A stretch of 64,000 bases of DNA from Craspedostauros australis (Eukaryota > Bacillariophyta > Bacillariophyceae > Mastogloiales > Achnanthaceae), in assembly GCA_026770025.1 (NCBI GenBank), contig JAMXDE010000050.1, positions 248,001-312,000 on the forward strand, read 5' to 3'. The position numbers and the translations under genes were made by a program. This document shows positions 61,184 through 64,000 of this stretch, piece by piece (position 1 is the first letter of the stretch; the number at the start of each line of letters is the position of its first letter). Below the pieces are notes generated by a model. It searched no databases, was not told where the DNA came from, and saw nothing but the letters and a program-made list of their open reading frames with translations.

Positions 61184-62509
61184 TTACTTCTTTGCCGCTG
61201 CGGCCTTCCGAACCAGATCAAGCAAGGCTGAACGATCCATGTCGGACTCCAAGTGTACGTCCTTGCATTCATTCAAGAAAGTGTACAGCTCCATCAAGGA
61301 CATGCTGTCGTACTCGTCATTGTGGGTGCCGATCGGTTTGATGCTTTTGCGAGCGAGATGAATCTCCTTCATCAAATCGGCACATCCAGCCAGTTTGAAA
61401 AACTGTGGATCGTCAACCAGCGCGTTTGTATCTTTCGCTGCCATTTTCATGGCTTCTTCCTTCAGAATCATGCAGTTGTACTGATTCGCAAAGAGCAACA
61501 GATCGACCAAGGTGTCTTGCGATAGGTGCTCATCAACCAGCTTGGCTTCAACGATGATCTTGAGCTGCCAGCAACGAAAGCGGCATGCAACCACGACAAG
61601 TTGCTGTAGGTCATCCGCGTTGGTCATGTTGTCGCCATCCAGGCATGACGCATCACCTGAGTAGATGTACTGCAGCACGCATCGAACATGTGTGGGATTG
61701 CAGTCAGGGAGAGAGATGGTACACTGAGTGTCGGTGCCGGTGTTGACGGTAGTGGGGGCATCGCCTGTTTCAGCTTGATTCTGAATGCTTTCATTGAGCA
61801 ACGCTTCGATGGACGGCACTGAAGTCAACAGAACCGCGCTGCATGCCTTGATTGCTTGCTGTTGATCGTCGCGACCGGCGAGGAAGGTGAGATCGGCCAT
61901 GGTGCTGTTTTTGAGTGCGCAGACTTTGTGGTGGTCGATGTTGCGATGGCTCAGTTGAAGCAGTGCTTCTTTTGCTCGGATTGCTTCCACTTTCTTCGAC
62001 TCCGTTTGTTGGGAGCAAGTCGACAAGTACTCTGTGCAAGGATTAGAGTCCGTAAGTTTGGCAACCTGCCATGGTGTTTGGTTGTCGTTATTGCAGACTG
62101 TGATGTCTGCTTTGCCCAATTCCACCAGATACTTGACAATGTGAAGCTGACGGTGTGTGGCAGCACAGTGGAGTGGCGTGTATCCCATACTATCTTTGGC
62201 ATTGACGTCTGCACAACATGATTCCACCAGACACTTGATCGCATCCATGTTTCTCATCTTGATTGCGTAGATGAGCGTCGTGTTACCATCATTGTTTTTG
62301 ATATCGACGGTTGCATGGCACGTTCGCACCAAGTAGTTCATGACGTCCAAGTTCCCTCTTCCACACGCGATGTGAAGCAGGGGAGATTCATCGGGGCCCA
62401 TGATCATGTCGACATGTATGCCAGGCTCCGATTGCCACCATTCCCTGATGGTGGCAACGCTCCCTTGTTTTGCAGCGATGATCAGCTGTTCAGGAGTGAT
62501 CCATGACAT
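61184..62509 (-). CDS. Ankyrin-BTB protein (copy D)
   Basis: The 441-residue protein begins MSWITPEQLI. The ankyrin repeats are the same as in copy C with about ten residue changes over 166 residues (for example W for L in NQTPWQVAK). The BTB part is MADLTFLAGRDDQQQAIKAC...VRCVLQYIYSGDAS, with an extra insert (ETGDAPTTVNTGTDTQC) absent from copy C. The BACK-like part is LVDLLLFANQYNCMILKEEA and the end motif MSLMELYTFLNECKDVHLES, MDRSALLDLVRK. Several ankyrin consensus positions carry unusual residues, so the repeat half may be under relaxed constraint. The frame extends upstream to 62611 without family similarity. The function is unknown. Confidence 0.87.
   Translation of the reverse strand: MSWITPEQLIIAAKQGSVATIREWWQSEPGIHVDMIMGPDESPLLHIACGRGNLDVMNYLVRTCHATVDIKNNDGNTTLIYAIKMRNMDAIKCLVESCCADVNAKDSMGYTPLHCAATHRQLHIVKYLVELGKADITVCNNDNQTPWQVAKLTDSNPCTEYLSTCSQQTESKKVEAIRAKEALLQLSHRNIDHHKVCALKNSTMADLTFLAGRDDQQQAIKACSAVLLTSVPSIEALLNESIQNQAETGDAPTTVNTGTDTQCTISLPDCNPTHVRCVLQYIYSGDASCLDGDNMTNADDLQQLVVVACRFRCWQLKIIVEAKLVDEHLSQDTLVDLLLFANQYNCMILKEEAMKMAAKDTNALVDDPQFFKLAGCADLMKEIHLARKSIKPIGTHNDEYDSMSLMELYTFLNECKDVHLESDMDRSALLDLVRKAAAAKK
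62025..62444 (-). repeat. Gene-conversion tract, partner of 55501..55920
   Basis: About 98% identical to 55501-55920 over the ankyrin-coding half (seven differences counted), in the same orientation. Confidence 0.8.
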
Positions 62510-63240
62510 GATTGCGGGGTCGTTTGTTGACTGCTCTGGCCAATTGCTTTGTGTTGGATATATCCTTGGTATTATTGTTTGTGGCCTTTTCTCCAAACCA
62601 AGGCCAAGCACTGTGCTGTGTTGCGTTGTTTTATGAACCCTCCTTCGGTGGCTATAATGTTGAGATCCTCAACCAAAGCACCCCATTGCAGCGGTGTTTT
62701 CAGGTTTTCATGCAACTTCGCTGCGCTACAATGCGGAAATCAGTTTCATTCATATGTATAGTAAGTCTCCATGTTCGTAGGCACATGGAGAGAGAGAGAG
62801 AGAGAGAGAAAGCGACTTCTTGTGGGTTGTGAAGACTACGCCCAAGTCCTGCCGACTGAAAAATGATGGACTCCGCGACATGAGTACCAACCAGCCACAC
62901 CAACCAAGGAGGATCCTTTTTCTCACACCACAAAGCAATATCTTCCTGGGGTTACGGCAAAATATCCATTGTTTATGGATCAATGATAAATTGATAATTG
63001 CTACCTGCTTGGAACAGTCATCCGGTCGAAGTGCAGACACATCCAACACATCCACACCCATCACACCACAACACTCCACGGTCGACGAGGCCAACACCGA
63101 CACCCACACAAACAGAAGCTGTTGAGCTCTTGAAAAGGACAGCACAGTCCAGGAACAGATCGACGCAGCATCTCAGCATCTTTGCTGACGGCGAAGACCA
63201 AACAGAGACGGACAGCAACCGCGTCAAAGACAGAACAGAC
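62510..63240. other. Divergent intergenic region
   Basis: This 731-bp stretch lies between ankyrin-BTB copy D and the uL24 gene. Its first 50 bp still resemble the matching upstream part of copy C. It contains an (AG)n run at 62788-62809. The uL24 frame is open upstream without an ATG. Confidence 0.5.
62788..62809. repeat. (AG)n microsatellite
   Basis: This is a run of about eleven GA units in the promoter side of the uL24 gene. Confidence 0.9.
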
Positions 63241-63753
63241 ATGTCGGCCAGAAACCGCCTGAACAAGATCGCGCAGCGCATCGCGCAGCAGGGCAAGCCT
63301 TCGCCGCAGCTGCGCGAGGCTGCGAAGAAGACGAGATGGGACATCGTGCGCGGCGACAAGGTGCAGGTCATCGGCAGGCATCCGGAGAGCGGCAAGCAGG
63401 GTGTCATCAAGGAGGTGCTGCGGAAGCTGGATCGCGTCATAGTGGAAGGCGTCAACATGGGAGCGAAGAACGTCAGAGGCGACAAGGAGAGGGGCATCCC
63501 AGGCAAGACCATCTCGTCCGAACGCACGATCCACTACTCCAACGTCAGCCTCGTGGATCCTGTCAAGGGGATTCCCACGCGCATATACAAGAAGGTTCTG
63601 GACAGCGGCGAGAAGGTCCGCATATCGAAGAAGAGCGGCGCCATCATTCCGCGGCCGGAGATCTTGAAGTACCGACGAAAGCCGGTCAATTCCATTGTCA
63701 CTGAGAGCGACACCGCCGATGAGGATGCCTGGGCCATCACGTATAAAGGTTAG
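63241..63753 (+). CDS. Ribosomal protein uL24, mitochondrial type
   Basis: The 170-residue protein has the KOW motif of uL24 (WDIVRGDKVQVIGRHPESGK, QGVIKEVLRKLDRVIVEGVN), then KNVRGDKERGIPGK and IHYSNVSLVDPVKGIPTRI, and a C-terminal extension (KKSGAIIPRPEILKYRRKP) as in mitochondrial forms. uL24 binds 23S-type rRNA early in large-subunit assembly. The N-terminus (SARNRLNKIAQRIAQQGK) is basic and amphipathic and could serve as a mitochondrial signal; no plastid-type signal peptide is present. ATG at 63241 is the first in the frame. Confidence 0.88.
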   Translation: MSARNRLNKIAQRIAQQGKPSPQLREAAKKTRWDIVRGDKVQVIGRHPESGKQGVIKEVLRKLDRVIVEGVNMGAKNVRGDKERGIPGKTISSERTIHYSNVSLVDPVKGIPTRIYKKVLDSGEKVRISKKSGAIIPRPEILKYRRKPVNSIVTESDTADEDAWAITYKG

Positions 63754-64000
63754 GGAGAATGATGGAGCATGGCAGAGAATGAGAGATGAAGAGAGGAGGA
63801 GAAGGCAGAGATGCTGACATGATCCCAAAGTAGGGCATCGCATAGAATCAAACAACGGAATTAGTCTCCGCAACACCCAACGCAATGCCCTTTGAGCCAT
63901 CCGCATTGGTACTGTGCACGAATGCGCATGCGCACGCATCTGGCTCTCATCCCGACCATAGGCTAGTTGAGCATGGATGGATCGGATCGGCCTTCGTTGT
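63754..64000. other. Right end of window
   Basis: These 247 bp contain the 3' side of the uL24 gene. No further gene can be supported before the window ends. Confidence 0.5.

Noticed and set aside
60645-61361. 238-codon open frame as a gene
   Set aside because: It has no recognisable domain, mixed composition, and overlaps the opposite-strand 3' end of ankyrin-BTB copy D.
63061-63939. 292-codon minus-strand frame over uL24
   Set aside because: It is the shadow of the uL24 gene, which has a clear KOW motif on the plus strand.

Overview
The window is nuclear DNA of a eukaryotic alga with a secondary red plastid, most likely a diatom or another ochrophyte. Three things point there. Introns are few and short (nine placed by reading frame, 113-270 nt, with GTRAGT-like donors and YAG acceptors). 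Three proteins start with a signal peptide followed by a cleavage-site Phe (VQA-F, SAA-F, CAA-F), the bipartite plastid-import pattern of these algae. Genes are close together on both strands. All coordinates, splice sites and homology calls were made by reading the sequence; no database was searched.

Layout. 0-6.5 kb: organelle and tRNA-related genes, namely GatB (-), a plastid-targeted acylphosphatase-like protein (+), a TrhO-type tRNA uridine hydroxylase (+) and a secreted protein (-). 7.3-11 kb: one ORF joining an ER thiol oxidase (ERO1), a soluble fumarate reductase and a cytochrome b5 domain, the most striking gene of the window. 11-15.4 kb: an orphan P-loop NTPase (-) and a small ankyrin protein (+). 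15.7-19.9 kb: a eukaryotic cobyric acid synthase (CobQ) with a roughly 680-residue Ser/Lys-rich and acidic tail. 20-29 kb: two membrane proteins, a CSC1/OSCA/TMEM63-type channel (-) and an ABCC transporter (-).

30-38 kb and 54-62.5 kb: a family of ankyrin-BTB proteins, with four intact genes and one clear pseudogene. Two of them share an almost identical ankyrin half but clearly different BTB halves, a mosaic expected from gene conversion. Between the family members lie a GAF-HPP membrane protein, a GFA/CENP-V-like zinc protein, a type II glycosyltransferase, a stranded last exon of an ABCG transporter, an mTERF protein, a plastid-targeted protein of unknown function, another ankyrin protein and a secreted SET protein with a probable 2-oxoglutarate oxygenase end. 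The window closes with a mitochondrial-type ribosomal protein uL24.

Mobile DNA. A 2,038-bp non-autonomous LTR-type element at 47268..49305 has 273-bp terminal repeats differing at one base, a 5-bp target duplication and a single ORF, so it is young. A PiggyBac-type transposase at about 57.3-60.0 kb is old: it is CpG-poor and carries six in-frame stops, all TGA.

Few genes belong to one pathway. The clearest functional link lies inside the ERO1-fumarate reductase-b5 protein, which suggests oxidative protein folding in the ER coupled to fumarate as electron acceptor.
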